A program made the position numbers and the translations under genes. A stretch of DNA of 64,000 bases, taken from positions 5,270,001 to 5,334,000 of the forward strand of contig NZ_CP138332.1 in the NCBI RefSeq assembly GCF_033955345.1. Direction: 5' to 3'. The notes under the pieces are model-generated. The model was not told where the DNA came from. It made no database searches and saw only the letters and a list, made by a program, of their open reading frames with translations. The stretch is from Sphingobacterium bambusae. GTDB taxonomy: Bacteria; Bacteroidota; Bacteroidia; Sphingobacteriales; Sphingobacteriaceae. Of this stretch, positions 24,948 to 34,044 are shown piece after piece (within the stretch, counting starts at the first letter, position 1; each line of letters opens with the position of its first letter).

Positions 24948-25847
24948 TTAATTAACATCCGCAATTCTGTATTCATTTGGACTTTTTCCCGTTACTTTTT
25001 TAAAGAAGCGTGAGAAGTGTTGTGGATAGCGAAAACCGAGGGCATAGGCAATCTCGTTGACCGTTTTTTCTGAATCAAACAGCATACTTTTCGCCGTATC
25101 AATGATCTTGAAGTGGATATATTCTTGTGGTGATTTACCCGTTTCCTTTTTGATGAGATCGCCAAAATAATTGGCCGATAAGTGTAGCTCTTGCGCCATA
25201 TAGGCTACCGTGGGCGTACCGAGTTCCTGCGGTTTATCAGACAGAAAGTAACTATCTAACAGGGTTTCGAAGCGCTCTAAGATGCCTTTGTTGACTTTCT
25301 CTCGCGTTATAAACTGCCTATCGTAAAAACGTTGGCAGTAATCGAGGAACAGCATAATATTGGCGGTGATCAACTGTTTGCTATGCTTGTCAATGCTATG
25401 GTTCAATTCGTAGCTAATCTTGTCGAGGCAATCGAGGATAATCTTCCGTTCCTGTTCTGAGAGGTGTAGCGCTTCGCTAGCTGCGTAGGCGAAAAAATTA
25501 TAGTTTTTCATGTGGGCGGCCAACACTGTGCCGTGCAATAGATCAGGATGAAAAACCAAGGCCGTGCCCTGTGGGCTGTAAAATTCTTCCTTGTATTCAC
25601 CAATAACCTGCCCTGGAGCCAAGAATATCAAGGTACCTTCTTCATAGTCATAATAATCTAAGCCATAACGCAGGTCACCGCATTTGATCTGTTTGAAAAA
25701 TACCGTGTAAAAGTCGTAACGAAGGCGTCTCAACTGCCGCGGCGACGCTTTTTCGAGATCCACAATGCTGATAAGCGGATGCAGCGTTTCGTTGTTATTG
25801 AAGGTGTTATACTCCCGGATGGTATGAAAATGAATGATTTCGTCCAT
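24948..25847 (-). CDS. AraC-family transcriptional regulator
   Basis: The product is 299 residues. An N-terminal cupin-like sensor half (FLAPGQVIGEYKEEFYSPQG) precedes a C-terminal double helix-turn-helix. That part is seen in VAYMAQELHLSANYFGDLIK and VNEIAYALGFRYPQHFSRFF with the FKKVTGKSPNEYR end motif. It lies upstream of the Crp/Fnr gene on the same strand with a 98-bp gap that holds the palindrome, so the two are probably separate units. Targets are unknown. Confidence 0.92.
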   Translation of the reverse strand: MDEIIHFHTIREYNTFNNNETLHPLISIVDLEKASPRQLRRLRYDFYTVFFKQIKCGDLRYGLDYYDYEEGTLIFLAPGQVIGEYKEEFYSPQGTALVFHPDLLHGTVLAAHMKNYNFFAYAASEALHLSEQERKIILDCLDKISYELNHSIDKHSKQLITANIMLFLDYCQRFYDRQFITREKVNKGILERFETLLDSYFLSDKPQELGTPTVAYMAQELHLSANYFGDLIKKETGKSPQEYIHFKIIDTAKSMLFDSEKTVNEIAYALGFRYPQHFSRFFKKVTGKSPNEYRIADVN

Positions 25848-25989
25848 AATGCTTGCAATTGCTTACTCAAAAATACGAAGTATCATCCATATCCGCTGCC
25901 CGTCGGTAATTATGGTAGCATAAACCAAAGGACAACCGCCCAACGAAACGCTGCGCCATTTATAGACCAGCTTCAGATCTCGCTTTGCG

Positions 25990-27090
25990 CTAGCCTTCAG
26001 ACATAACTAAGGTCAGGTCTGTATCAAATTCTAGTCCCGTACTGCTGATCGCACGCAGCATGATTTTATAACTGCCGGCTCGTAAGCTAGGGTCTTTCTT
26101 GACCGATACCACACCCGTTTGACTATCGACGGAAAAAATATCGCCCGTATTTTCAAAAGACTTGCCATCCACGGAGACTGATAGCAGTTGGAAGGTAGAT
26201 CGGTATTGTTCAGGGTAGAACGTAGGAGCCGAAGACCGATAACCATTGGATAGGCCGATATGGATCAGGTTGAAGTAAATGGTGAGGTTCATATCCGCAT
26301 AGTAAGTGCCGAAAAAGAATTTGATCTGTGGGATAAATACCACGCGAAAAGCAGTGCGCGCCACCGTAAAGCCGTCTTTTTGCAATAAGGCTGATAAATC
26401 ATAAGCCTGTTCTGCCTTTTGCGCAGGATCACCAGCACCCTTGGCAAACTGTAGGCTGTTTTGATTTATGGTTACCATGCTGCGCACATCGGCATTTGCA
26501 TCGATCGTCCAGTTGCTGCCTTGCGTAGGGAGCGCCAGTGGATCGAGCTCAAAGTTTGCACCTTGATCGTTGTAAAGCACGTAGGCAAAGGGAATATCGC
26601 CACTGTTGTTCGCACCTTTGACCGCTACTTTGCCTTCCCGTACCTGAAGTTTAAGCTGTGCCTCGCCTAACTTAGTACCCTGCGCATCATGGGCGCTGAG
26701 TAGCACGTTATAGGCATCCGGAATACGTTGCCCAGTGCTGCTGGAGGTTGTCGCATTCGGATACAGCATGCCGCTATTAATGAGGATGCTATTTGTCTTG
26801 GCATCAATCGTAATAGCGGCTGCCAGCTTATCGTGCAATTTGCTGGAGGCATCGATCTCGATATTGGATGTTTGGGAGAAATCGAGCTTAAATTGCAGAT
26901 CCTCTGCCGTTGATAGTGCACTGGATAGCAAAATCGTGTCGCGCTCGCCAAATGTTAGGCTTAGCTCGCTGGGCAGATTGATTTCGACAGGACTGGGCGT
27001 TGACGCTTGGTCTTTTTTACAGGAGTTGAGGCTGGCCAGCAACAGGGTAGCTAAACTGCCGACCTTCAAAATGTGTTGGATGGTGTTCAT
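25990..27090 (-). CDS. Hypothetical cell-surface lipoprotein with Ig-like repeats
   Basis: The product is 366 residues with lipobox LNSC (Cys24) after a hydrophobic segment. The mature part is beta-rich, and the C-terminus resembles cadherin-like or PKD-like folds (SVDSQTGVVSVKKDPSLRAG then YKIMLRAISSTGLEFDTDLT). It is divergent from the ZnuD-like receptor gene with 111 bp between starts, so shared regulation and a surface-binding partner role are plausible. I do not recognise a named family. Confidence 0.65.
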   Translation of the reverse strand: MNTIQHILKVGSLATLLLASLNSCKKDQASTPSPVEINLPSELSLTFGERDTILLSSALSTAEDLQFKLDFSQTSNIEIDASSKLHDKLAAAITIDAKTNSILINSGMLYPNATTSSSTGQRIPDAYNVLLSAHDAQGTKLGEAQLKLQVREGKVAVKGANNSGDIPFAYVLYNDQGANFELDPLALPTQGSNWTIDANADVRSMVTINQNSLQFAKGAGDPAQKAEQAYDLSALLQKDGFTVARTAFRVVFIPQIKFFFGTYYADMNLTIYFNLIHIGLSNGYRSSAPTFYPEQYRSTFQLLSVSVDGKSFENTGDIFSVDSQTGVVSVKKDPSLRAGSYKIMLRAISSTGLEFDTDLTLVMSEG

Positions 27091-27142
27091 GTTCTTGAAT
27101 TTTTTTGGCGAAGTTAGTATAAATTTTTAAAAAAGCAACATG

Positions 27143-27173
27143 GTTGCATTTGTGTGATTATTTTATACTTTTG
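27143..27173 (+). promoter_or_regulatory. Promoter of the ZnuD-like receptor gene
   Basis: GTTG at 27143-27146 and TACTTTTG at 27166-27173 are separated by 19 bp and fit the Bacteroidota TTG-N19-TAnnTTTG promoter exactly. The second box ends 28 bp before the ATG at 27202. Confidence 0.6.
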
Positions 27174-27201
27174 CGGATCGAAACAATAATTCAGATAGAT
27201 C

Positions 27202-29592
27202 ATGACTCCCCAAAAAAACAACGGCCTCGTGCATCCGCTACTTCTTTTGATATTCGCAATGCCACTTGCTGTTCCTGCGCAAACGGCGCCCGATACCCTC
27301 AAAAATATTATTATTCCATCAGCGCAGGCCATAGGTAGACGCGTCGTCGAGGCAAGGTATACAGAACTGGATAGACAAGCCTTGGATCGGATACAGGGGC
27401 AAACGTTGGGCGAAACATTAGGACATGTGGCCGGTGTGCAAAATGCCTATTTCGGGCCGAGTGCAGGGGCTCCCATGATCCGGAGCTTAAGTGGCAACCG
27501 TGTGCGCCTACTCGCTAACGGAATGTCGGTACACGACCTATCGGGCATTAGCCCTAATTTGAATGCGCAGGTGGATATGGATGCGTTGACGGGCATCGAC
27601 CTGTATAAAGGCGCTGCCACGGTATTGTATGGAGGGAAGGCTATCGGTGGTGCGGTAAATCTGCGCGACAATACGATTCCGGCAAGCCGGCTACATGAAA
27701 AATGGACGGGACGGGTAACCTTGGAAGGGGGAACTAACAGCGGTAGCAGACAGGCTTTGCAAATCAGCAGTAATCTAGCGAAGCGCTGGACCTGGCAGTT
27801 GAGCGGCATGAATCAGCAACATGGCAACTTACGTATCCCCGGCAATACAAAGGCGCCTATTGCTTATGATCCCCGTATAGATCACCTGACTGCTGCCATG
27901 GCGCAGGTGAACGTCGATCGGGAAACAATCCGAAACCTGAGCCTTTATCCATACCTTAGCCAATTTGTGCTGGACAACCTGAACGATCCGGCTTGGGGAC
28001 TTTCCGAAGCAGATCTCTACACCTTTGAGCGCTATTCGTTTATTGGTGGTCAGGAAGTGGCAAATCCTGCGAACGATAAATTTATTGCAGGCCAAGACCC
28101 CAATACACCGCTGTCTACCAGTATCGTGCATGGCATCACCGATTATGCTCCCGTAAAAAAGGGCATCATGCCCAACAGCCATGCCGATAGCCGTGCCATT
28201 GCTTGGGGCGCTAGCTATTTTGCGCCGCGCTTTCGTTTAGGCATTGGCTATCGTGCGATGGAAGGCTTTTTTGGTGTACCCGGTTTCGCGCAAGCGACCA
28301 AGCCCAAGCATAGCCATGATGTTGTGCAAGCAGCGGCGGCGTATGAAGCGATCAATACACGTACCCTCTCGCATGCAGCGATGATGGAGTCGGCGTATAG
28401 CCCACAAAAAAAGTGGCTCGATGAACTGAAAGTGCAATACTCCCTGCAATATGCCGACGATAGAGAGCTGGTGGGCATTTATCGGGTAAACAAATTTTCC
28501 AGTTATCGGCAAGCGGCTAGAACGGAAATGAAACAGCATATCGGTAAGCACTGGTCGGCATTGACTGGAGCGGACTTTTCTTTCTTGCGTATGCAGGGTG
28601 AAGGCGTGCAGCGTTACCTTCCAAATAACCTAAGCCGAGAGCTAGGGATCTTTACCACGCAACGCGTGGAGCTGCAGCCCTTGGCTCTAGAGCTCGGCTA
28701 TAGACACGATTGGGTGGGGCGACGCGCGCTTTTTGATGGCGAATATAAACCCAGTAGGGGACTTGCGGGCGGCAACCTCACGGCAAAAGACTTTCATCTC
28801 CATCAAGCATCGGCCAATATTCGATACAACATTTTCGATAGGGCATTTGTACGGGCTTCAGTGGCGCATGCCGAACGTGCACCCGAGGTCAATGAGCTCT
28901 ACGCGGGGAATGATCATTTTGCCATCTTGGTGGAAGAAAATGGGGACGACAGGCTAGGGAAGGAGCAGGCGCGTACTTACGAGCTTGCCGCGGGACTTCA
29001 GTTCGGTGGATTTCGTCTTTCTGCAAACTACTACCATACTGATTTCCAAAACTACCTCTATTTGGCGCATACCGGTATATCTCGTGCGGGCGGCTTTCTA
29101 GTAAAGGAATGGCGCGCCTCGGACACACAAATAAAAGGCTGGGAATTGGAGTTGGCGGCAGAACATAGCTGGGAAAGCGGTCTTAACCTAACACTAACCT
29201 CCTTTGCTGATCTCGTGAGAAACATCAATGTTGCGGACGATAGCATGCGTCAATGGGCGGAAGGCGATTATATGCCCAATCTGCCCAGTAGCAGGTATGG
29301 CCTATCTATGGGCTTGAAAAAAGGACGGATTTCTACCCATTTCATTTTCGAGCGGTACCTACGACAGCGCTACTTGGGCAAAAATATCAACCCAGAGCCG
29401 CCCATGCCCGCCTATAGCCTGTTGCAAGGGCAACTGGGCTACCGGATCAACCTAGCGGGCTATAGTTTGGATTGCTACCTAGCAGGCAACAACCTGCTGA
29501 ATAGCGAGGCGCGGCCACAAAATTCCTTTTTGAAATACCTGGCGCCGCTTCCGGCGCGTAATGTCAGCTTGGGTATCAAGGCTGCTATTTAA
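27202..29592 (+). CDS. TonB-dependent receptor, ZnuD-like
   Basis: The product is 796 residues with a Sec signal ending at VPAQ. The plug region contains LGETLGHVAGVQNAYFGPSA, then PMIRSLSGNRVRLLANGMS and LYKGAATVLYGGKAIGGAVN. It aligns well by eye with ZnuD-type zinc receptors (typical FGPGASRPIIRGLDGDRV pattern). Barrel features include GFFGVPGFAQ and a C-terminal strand ending LGIKAAI. No STN or carboxypeptidase-like domain is present. Zinc or heme-like metal uptake is suggested, but the ligand is not certain. Confidence 0.85.
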   Translation: MTPQKNNGLVHPLLLLIFAMPLAVPAQTAPDTLKNIIIPSAQAIGRRVVEARYTELDRQALDRIQGQTLGETLGHVAGVQNAYFGPSAGAPMIRSLSGNRVRLLANGMSVHDLSGISPNLNAQVDMDALTGIDLYKGAATVLYGGKAIGGAVNLRDNTIPASRLHEKWTGRVTLEGGTNSGSRQALQISSNLAKRWTWQLSGMNQQHGNLRIPGNTKAPIAYDPRIDHLTAAMAQVNVDRETIRNLSLYPYLSQFVLDNLNDPAWGLSEADLYTFERYSFIGGQEVANPANDKFIAGQDPNTPLSTSIVHGITDYAPVKKGIMPNSHADSRAIAWGASYFAPRFRLGIGYRAMEGFFGVPGFAQATKPKHSHDVVQAAAAYEAINTRTLSHAAMMESAYSPQKKWLDELKVQYSLQYADDRELVGIYRVNKFSSYRQAARTEMKQHIGKHWSALTGADFSFLRMQGEGVQRYLPNNLSRELGIFTTQRVELQPLALELGYRHDWVGRRALFDGEYKPSRGLAGGNLTAKDFHLHQASANIRYNIFDRAFVRASVAHAERAPEVNELYAGNDHFAILVEENGDDRLGKEQARTYELAAGLQFGGFRLSANYYHTDFQNYLYLAHTGISRAGGFLVKEWRASDTQIKGWELELAAEHSWESGLNLTLTSFADLVRNINVADDSMRQWAEGDYMPNLPSSRYGLSMGLKKGRISTHFIFERYLRQRYLGKNINPEPPMPAYSLLQGQLGYRINLAGYSLDCYLAGNNLLNSEARPQNSFLKYLAPLPARNVSLGIKAAI

Positions 29593-29681
29593 AGCTTGGG
29601 TTCGCATGTGGAAATGCGGATGCTACTTGTCTCTGCAAGATCTACAGCGTATATTTCGTTCTAGAAAAACAAGGGTTGATG

Positions 29682-29715
29682 AACCGGACTAGGTGTAAAA
29701 TAAAAACCGGACTAG
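29682..29715 (+). promoter_or_regulatory. Direct repeat AACCGGACTAG before a TonB-receptor gene
   Basis: The 11-mer AACCGGACTAG occurs at 29682-29692 and 29705-29715, 23 bp apart and about 46 bp before the ATG at 29761. Two identical sites about two helical turns apart suggest an operator. There is no sign of a cobalamin riboswitch in this leader. Confidence 0.35.
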
Positions 29716-29760
29716 TATCTTTTGGTTGCGAGATGCCATTTTTGCGGAAATATTATTTTT

Positions 29761-31659
29761 ATGAAATTATTGAAAAGGGGTTTGTTGTTTCGTTTGCTTG
29801 TACTATGCTGTGCTATGGGCATGCAGGGGGCTTATGCGCAACAGCCAGTGGATACTGCCGCAATTCCATTGCGTGAAGTGCTGATTTTTGGAAATCGTCT
29901 ACAGATGCCGTTTGCTGAGCAGAGTAGGAACATACAGGTCCTCGATAGAAAGCAGATCGAAGCTTTGCCGGCGCGATCGGTGAACGAACTGCTGAGCTAC
30001 TTGCCAGGGGTTGATCTTAGGCAGCGTGGTCCTTTCGGCGCACAAGCCGATGTGAGTATTGATGGGGGTAGTTTTGAGCAAACCTTGGTGCTGCTGAACG
30101 GTGTCAAGATGTTGGATGCACAAACCGGACATAATATGTTAAATCTGCCCATTCCGCTAGATGCCATTGAACGTATAGAGGTGATTCGTGGTCCGGCAGC
30201 TCGGCTGTATGGTATCAATGCATTAACTGGTGCTATTAACATTGTGACACGCAAGCCGGTCAATTCTGAACTGTTGGCACATGCCTATACGGGCACAGGA
30301 TTCAAACGAGATACCGCGAATAACGACGCGCTATTCCACAGCCGAGGTATACAGCTTGGCGGAACTTGGGCCGGTGCCTTGGGAAAGCATTCCCTCTATG
30401 GCAGCCACGAGTCTGGAAATGGCTACCGCTATAATACAGCCTCGCGCAATAACAAATTGTTTTACCAAGGTGAGATTCCCACGGGCGAGCAAAATGGCTT
30501 TTCGCTGATGGGAGGATTTGTAGAAAGTGATTTTGGCGCGAATGGATTTTACGCGGCGCCGGGTGATAAAGAATCGCAGGAGGTGGTGCAGACGTTGCTG
30601 GGCTCCATCGGCTACCAAGCTAATCTTTCGGAGCGTTTCCGCATCGCGCCCCGCGTAAGCTATCGCTATGCCTATGATGACTACCGTTACTTTAGACATG
30701 ACTTGAGTAGGGCGCGTAGTCAACACTATACGCATGCGCTAAATAGCGAAGTAAATGCTGTGTTGAAAACGGATTTGGGTGATTTGGGCATGGGGATCGA
30801 AATGCGTAATGAGCAAATTAGAAGCAGTAATATCGGCGATCACGATCGCGATAATTACGGTATGTATGCCGAGTTTAAAACAGATCGGATTAATCGCTTG
30901 ATGCTAAACCTAGGCGCCTATGTAAATTACAATAGTGATTACGGTTGGCAGGTATTTCCGGGCATCGATATTGGCTTCGCTTTGACGGAACACTGGAGAC
31001 TGACGGCGCACAGTGGAACGGGGCAGCGGATACCATCCTTTACAGACCTGTATCTAGACCAACGTCCCGGAAATATTGGAAATCCTAGCGTTCGTCCTGA
31101 AGAAGCTTGGCATATCGAAGGAGGTGTTAAATATAATGACGATCGGTGGTTTGGCCAAGCACATTATTTTTACAGAGACATCAATAATTTTATTGATTGG
31201 GTAAGACCTGCTGCTGGAACGCCTTACCAACCCTTCAATTTTGAAGGTAATAAAGTGCATGGTGCAACAGCACTTATCAATTACCAGCTATCCAATCCAG
31301 GGGCATTCGTTTCTTGGTTTGCTGGCTTATCCTATACCCACCTTTGGCCTTCTATTGCCACGCAGGAAGGAACTACCTCCAAATATGCTGTGGAAAGCCT
31401 GCGCCAGCAAGTTATCGGAAATGTCCGTGCAGGTATCGGCAAGTTCTCCGCATCGGCGGCACTGCGCTTCAACGAACGTATTAGCTACAAGAGTTATTTC
31501 TTAGCCGATGCCCGCGTAGCGTATAGCTTTAAGCCTTTGGAGCTGTACCTAGACGCGCAAAATCTGTTTGATATCACCTACATCGAGGCCGCAGCTATTC
31601 CTATGCCCGGTCGTTGGATGAGTTTAGGTGCTCGATTTAATATGCCGATGGGTAAATAA
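29761..31659 (+). CDS. TonB-dependent receptor, BtuB-like
   Basis: The product is 632 residues from MKLLKRGLLFRLLVLCCAMG, a good Sec signal; the in-frame extension to 29722 adds residues without signal character. The TonB box region LREVLIFGNRL is followed by a plug with LPGVDLRQRGPFGAQADVSI, then GAQ/GGSFEQTLVLLNGVK and IERIEVIRGPAARLYGINAL. This is the compact vitamin-B12-receptor-like type. The barrel ends in a proper terminal strand (MSLGARFNMPMGK). The ligand is unknown; the nearby receptor and Fur-like gene hint at metal or metal-complex uptake. Confidence 0.87.
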   Translation: MKLLKRGLLFRLLVLCCAMGMQGAYAQQPVDTAAIPLREVLIFGNRLQMPFAEQSRNIQVLDRKQIEALPARSVNELLSYLPGVDLRQRGPFGAQADVSIDGGSFEQTLVLLNGVKMLDAQTGHNMLNLPIPLDAIERIEVIRGPAARLYGINALTGAINIVTRKPVNSELLAHAYTGTGFKRDTANNDALFHSRGIQLGGTWAGALGKHSLYGSHESGNGYRYNTASRNNKLFYQGEIPTGEQNGFSLMGGFVESDFGANGFYAAPGDKESQEVVQTLLGSIGYQANLSERFRIAPRVSYRYAYDDYRYFRHDLSRARSQHYTHALNSEVNAVLKTDLGDLGMGIEMRNEQIRSSNIGDHDRDNYGMYAEFKTDRINRLMLNLGAYVNYNSDYGWQVFPGIDIGFALTEHWRLTAHSGTGQRIPSFTDLYLDQRPGNIGNPSVRPEEAWHIEGGVKYNDDRWFGQAHYFYRDINNFIDWVRPAAGTPYQPFNFEGNKVHGATALINYQLSNPGAFVSWFAGLSYTHLWPSIATQEGTTSKYAVESLRQQVIGNVRAGIGKFSASAALRFNERISYKSYFLADARVAYSFKPLELYLDAQNLFDITYIEAAAIPMPGRWMSLGARFNMPMGK

Positions 31660-31713
31660 AATAAAAATAGATCGCGCCCAAGCTTCTCGTATTTATGCTT
31701 GCGACCTATGTAT

Positions 31714-31762
31714 ACAAGAGGCAGCTACCATTACCTATTCTGCCTCTTGTTTTGCTTTTTTA
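31714..31762 (+). terminator. Rho-independent terminator after the BtuB-like gene
   Basis: ACAAGAGGCA (31714-31723) and TGCCTCTTGT (31741-31750) are perfect 10-bp arms, followed by TTTGCTTTTTTAT. It ends the receptor transcript before the convergent VOC gene. Confidence 0.8.
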
Positions 31763-31782
31763 TCCGGTTGAAGGAAGATAGA

Positions 31783-32145
31783 TCATTCTATTTCTTCAAT
31801 AAAGTGCCAACAGACCCCCGCGATATCGATCACATTGACTTCTTTTCCATAGGGTTGTGTGATCGGGCTTCCAATGGGTGGAATGCCGAATTTTTTCGCT
31901 AGGTTGCTGGCATCTAACCTTTCCCAAAAACTGTCCGCATCATCTACTCTGACAGCAATCATGAGGTTCTCTGCAAAAGATTGGTTATCGTAATGCTGTA
32001 AAATAAAGTTGCAGTTGCCATGACGAAAACCCACGGTATCGCCCGCATCCCATGCTATCTCGAAACCGAGTTCCTGAAATAGCTGTTTTGATTTTTCTAG
32101 GTCCTTTCCTGATGGAATGAACGGCTCGAGTGATAAATAGGTCAT
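31783..32145 (-). CDS. VOC-superfamily (glyoxalase/bleomycin-resistance-like) protein
   Basis: The product is 120 residues, the normal size for a single VOC domain. It begins YLSLEPFIPSGKDLEKSKQL and contains ELGFEIAWDAGDTVGFRHGN, then a second half with VRVDDADSFWERLDASNLAK and a C-terminal VNVIDIAGVCWHFIEE. These are the paired beta-alpha-beta-beta-beta modules of the fold. Whether it is an enzyme or a binding protein is not clear. Confidence 0.8.
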   Translation of the reverse strand: MTYLSLEPFIPSGKDLEKSKQLFQELGFEIAWDAGDTVGFRHGNCNFILQHYDNQSFAENLMIAVRVDDADSFWERLDASNLAKKFGIPPIGSPITQPYGKEVNVIDIAGVCWHFIEEIE

Positions 32146-32427
32146 AATTTTTTCTTTTTGCGATGATTATAGTTGTTTATAATGATTGCTCCTTAGGTGA
32201 AGTTATGAATTTTATTTAATTGTGCAAATAATTGTTTTTACGTGATTCGAAAAACTGTTTTATGGAATTATCCTTGCGAACAGCAATAATAACGATGTTC
32301 CGCATTATGCTGTTTGTTTTGTTCGGATTTCATTCATGAACTATATATCGTTAAATACCTTGTCTTTTTCTTGTTTATTTGATTTTTTATACGGATATTT
32401 CCCTTATACCAAACCATTAATCGCGAA

Positions 32428-32688
32428 ATGAGCAAAGCAGAAGTTATTCAAAAGTTAGAAAAATCTGGATATAGACTAAGTGAAAAAAGACTTCGCATTT
32501 TAGAAGAGCTTTATGCTGTTGAACAAATCATCGATATGGAGCGGTTTTGGATAACTTTGCGCGAGCGCTATCAAATTTCTTGGGCTACCGTGCAAACGTT
32601 TCTGCAGCGACTGCACAGCGAGGGACTGCTGTTACGAGAATATGGAGCAGGGCGATCGATTGTTTATCGTATAAAAGGTAGCGGATAG
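32428..32688 (+). CDS. Fur-family DNA-binding domain without metal-binding domain
   Basis: The product is 86 residues. It matches only the N-terminal winged helix of Fur/PerR/Zur proteins: a GYRLSEKRLRILEELYAV helix, ISWATVQTFLQRLHSEGLLL as the recognition-helix region (SLATVYRTLNLLEEAGLI in typical Fur) and a wing with GRSIVYRI. Normal Fur proteins are 130-160 residues and carry a His/Cys dimerisation domain, which is absent here; the stop at 32688 is clean. It is either a natural short repressor or a truncated gene. It lies close to two TonB-receptor genes. Confidence 0.7.
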   Translation: MSKAEVIQKLEKSGYRLSEKRLRILEELYAVEQIIDMERFWITLRERYQISWATVQTFLQRLHSEGLLLREYGAGRSIVYRIKGSG

Positions 32689-32797
32689 CTAGGAGGGGGA
32701 CGACAGTAAATACTAACGAGCCGGACTTAAGCGATACAATCGGCAAGGAAACATCGTTTTTCCTGTACCGATTGCACCCCTTAGTAATAGAATGAGA

Positions 32798-33244
32798 TTA
32801 TTGCTTTTCAAAGATCAAGAGATCTTCATCGATATCACCGTAGTCATCGGCCACTTCAATACGATCTGCGGTGTAGCGAATGATTTCCCAATCTTCGTTC
32901 AATGCGCGAAGGTCTACCGTGCCCGAGAAAAATATATTGAGATCCAGATCCGCAGGGCCATCGTCATCTGCCGTTACCGACCAAGAGCCATTGTGGCTGG
33001 TTGATCCTTGTGCAGCCCGTAAAACATTACCCGCATCAAATTGAAACACATAATCGCTGAAAAGTGTCGTGCGGTCAACGCCATCGTGTTTGTACTGACG
33101 AATTACCCAACGACCTTCCTGTAAGACCGTGCGTACGCGCGCCGTTTCCTCATTTTGTATATTATCGTCGTCGTCTTTGTCGCATGCTATGACAAAAATG
33201 CTCATCAAAGCGATAAAAAATGGAAGTATATACTGCTTTTTCAT
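32798..33244 (-). CDS. Hypothetical lipoprotein, lipocalin-like
   Basis: The product is 148 residues with MKKQYILPFFIALMSIFVIA followed by Cys21 as a lipobox. The mature part is acidic (DKDDDDNIQNEE) and then beta-rich with QEGRWVIRQYKHDGVDRTTL and NGSWSVTADDDGPADLDLNI. This is typical of Bacteroidota lipocalin-like-domain lipoproteins (DUF4923/DUF5004 style). It follows the barrel gene by 12 bp and should be co-transcribed. Confidence 0.72.
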   Translation of the reverse strand: MKKQYILPFFIALMSIFVIACDKDDDDNIQNEETARVRTVLQEGRWVIRQYKHDGVDRTTLFSDYVFQFDAGNVLRAAQGSTSHNGSWSVTADDDGPADLDLNIFFSGTVDLRALNEDWEIIRYTADRIEVADDYGDIDEDLLIFEKQ

Positions 33245-33256
33245 ATGCCAAATATA

Positions 33257-33901
33257 TTAAAATAGATAACCAACAGTTAGTTTGAAATTCGAATTGTAGG
33301 CGTTATCGTCCCAGTTTGCCTTCTGTTTGTTGACACGTAGCACACCTTGGTCATAACCCGCGCCAAGGAGTAGATTGCCCAACCCAACCTGTACGCCGGC
33401 AGTACCACCGAAGTCAAAACGTTTGGCGAAATCGTTGAAATAGTCTTGCTGCTGTGCAATATCTATGTTTTGGATTTGACCCGTGGCTTTGATCTTTCCC
33501 GACAAACCGTAGCCGGCGTAGATACCAACGGATGGGAAAAGTTTCACCTTGTCGGACAGCTGGATTTCGCGAAAAACGCTAACCGGAAGCTGTAGGTAGT
33601 TTGCCGTGGCGTTTAATTTGTAATCTTCATCGAAATCACGATCTTGATCACGGCCACCCAATTGCGTAAAATAGAGGCCAGTTTCCAATCCCCATTTTTG
33701 ATTGATATAGATTTGCGAGAACACACCGGCATGAAACCCTACTTTGTATTCCAATTGCGCATCTTCGTTGGCCAGCAACACATGCTCATACTCGCCCAAG
33801 GAGGAGAGGTTTGCGCCACCTCTGATTCCGAAACGCACTTGTTGTGCCTGCAAATAAAGCCCACCAGCCAAAAGGGCCATCGTCAATACGATTTTTTTCA
33901 T
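33257..33901 (-). CDS. Outer-membrane beta-barrel protein (PorT-like)
   Basis: The product is 214 residues with signal MKKIVLTMALLAGGLYLQAQ. It begins with the family motif VRFGIRGGANLSSLGEYEHV and continues with alternating strands (LEYKVGFHAGVFSQIYINQK; GLETGLYFTQLGG), ending NSNFKLTVGYLF. This is the PorT/OmpW-like small-barrel family. Its pairing with a lipoprotein gene may reflect a joint envelope role. Confidence 0.82.
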   Translation of the reverse strand: MKKIVLTMALLAGGLYLQAQQVRFGIRGGANLSSLGEYEHVLLANEDAQLEYKVGFHAGVFSQIYINQKWGLETGLYFTQLGGRDQDRDFDEDYKLNATANYLQLPVSVFREIQLSDKVKLFPSVGIYAGYGLSGKIKATGQIQNIDIAQQQDYFNDFAKRFDFGGTAGVQVGLGNLLLGAGYDQGVLRVNKQKANWDDNAYNSNFKLTVGYLF

Positions 33902-33949
33902 AGTTCTATTTTTTGTTTTACGAACTTATAACCCGTGGACGCTGGAAGA

Positions 33950-33985
33950 CCCTACTATTTTTTTTATTTTTTTTTGTTGGTAGGG
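33950..33985. promoter_or_regulatory. T-tract flanked by an inverted repeat in a divergent promoter region
   Basis: CCCTAC (33950-33955) and GTAGGG (33980-33985) flank a nearly pure T-run of about 20 bp. It is located between the divergent barrel gene and the sigma-factor gene. Such a rigid tract can affect promoter strength; no further claim can be made. Confidence 0.3.
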
Positions 33986-34044
33986 TTTTGCGATCTTCGA
34001 CGGTTATATCTTTATTTGAAACACTAAAAACGTAAATTCAATAA

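Noticed and set aside
29593..29760. Cobalamin riboswitch before the BtuB-like receptor
   Set aside because: The leader is only about 170 bp and shows no B12-box-like motif; I see only the paired 11-bp repeat.
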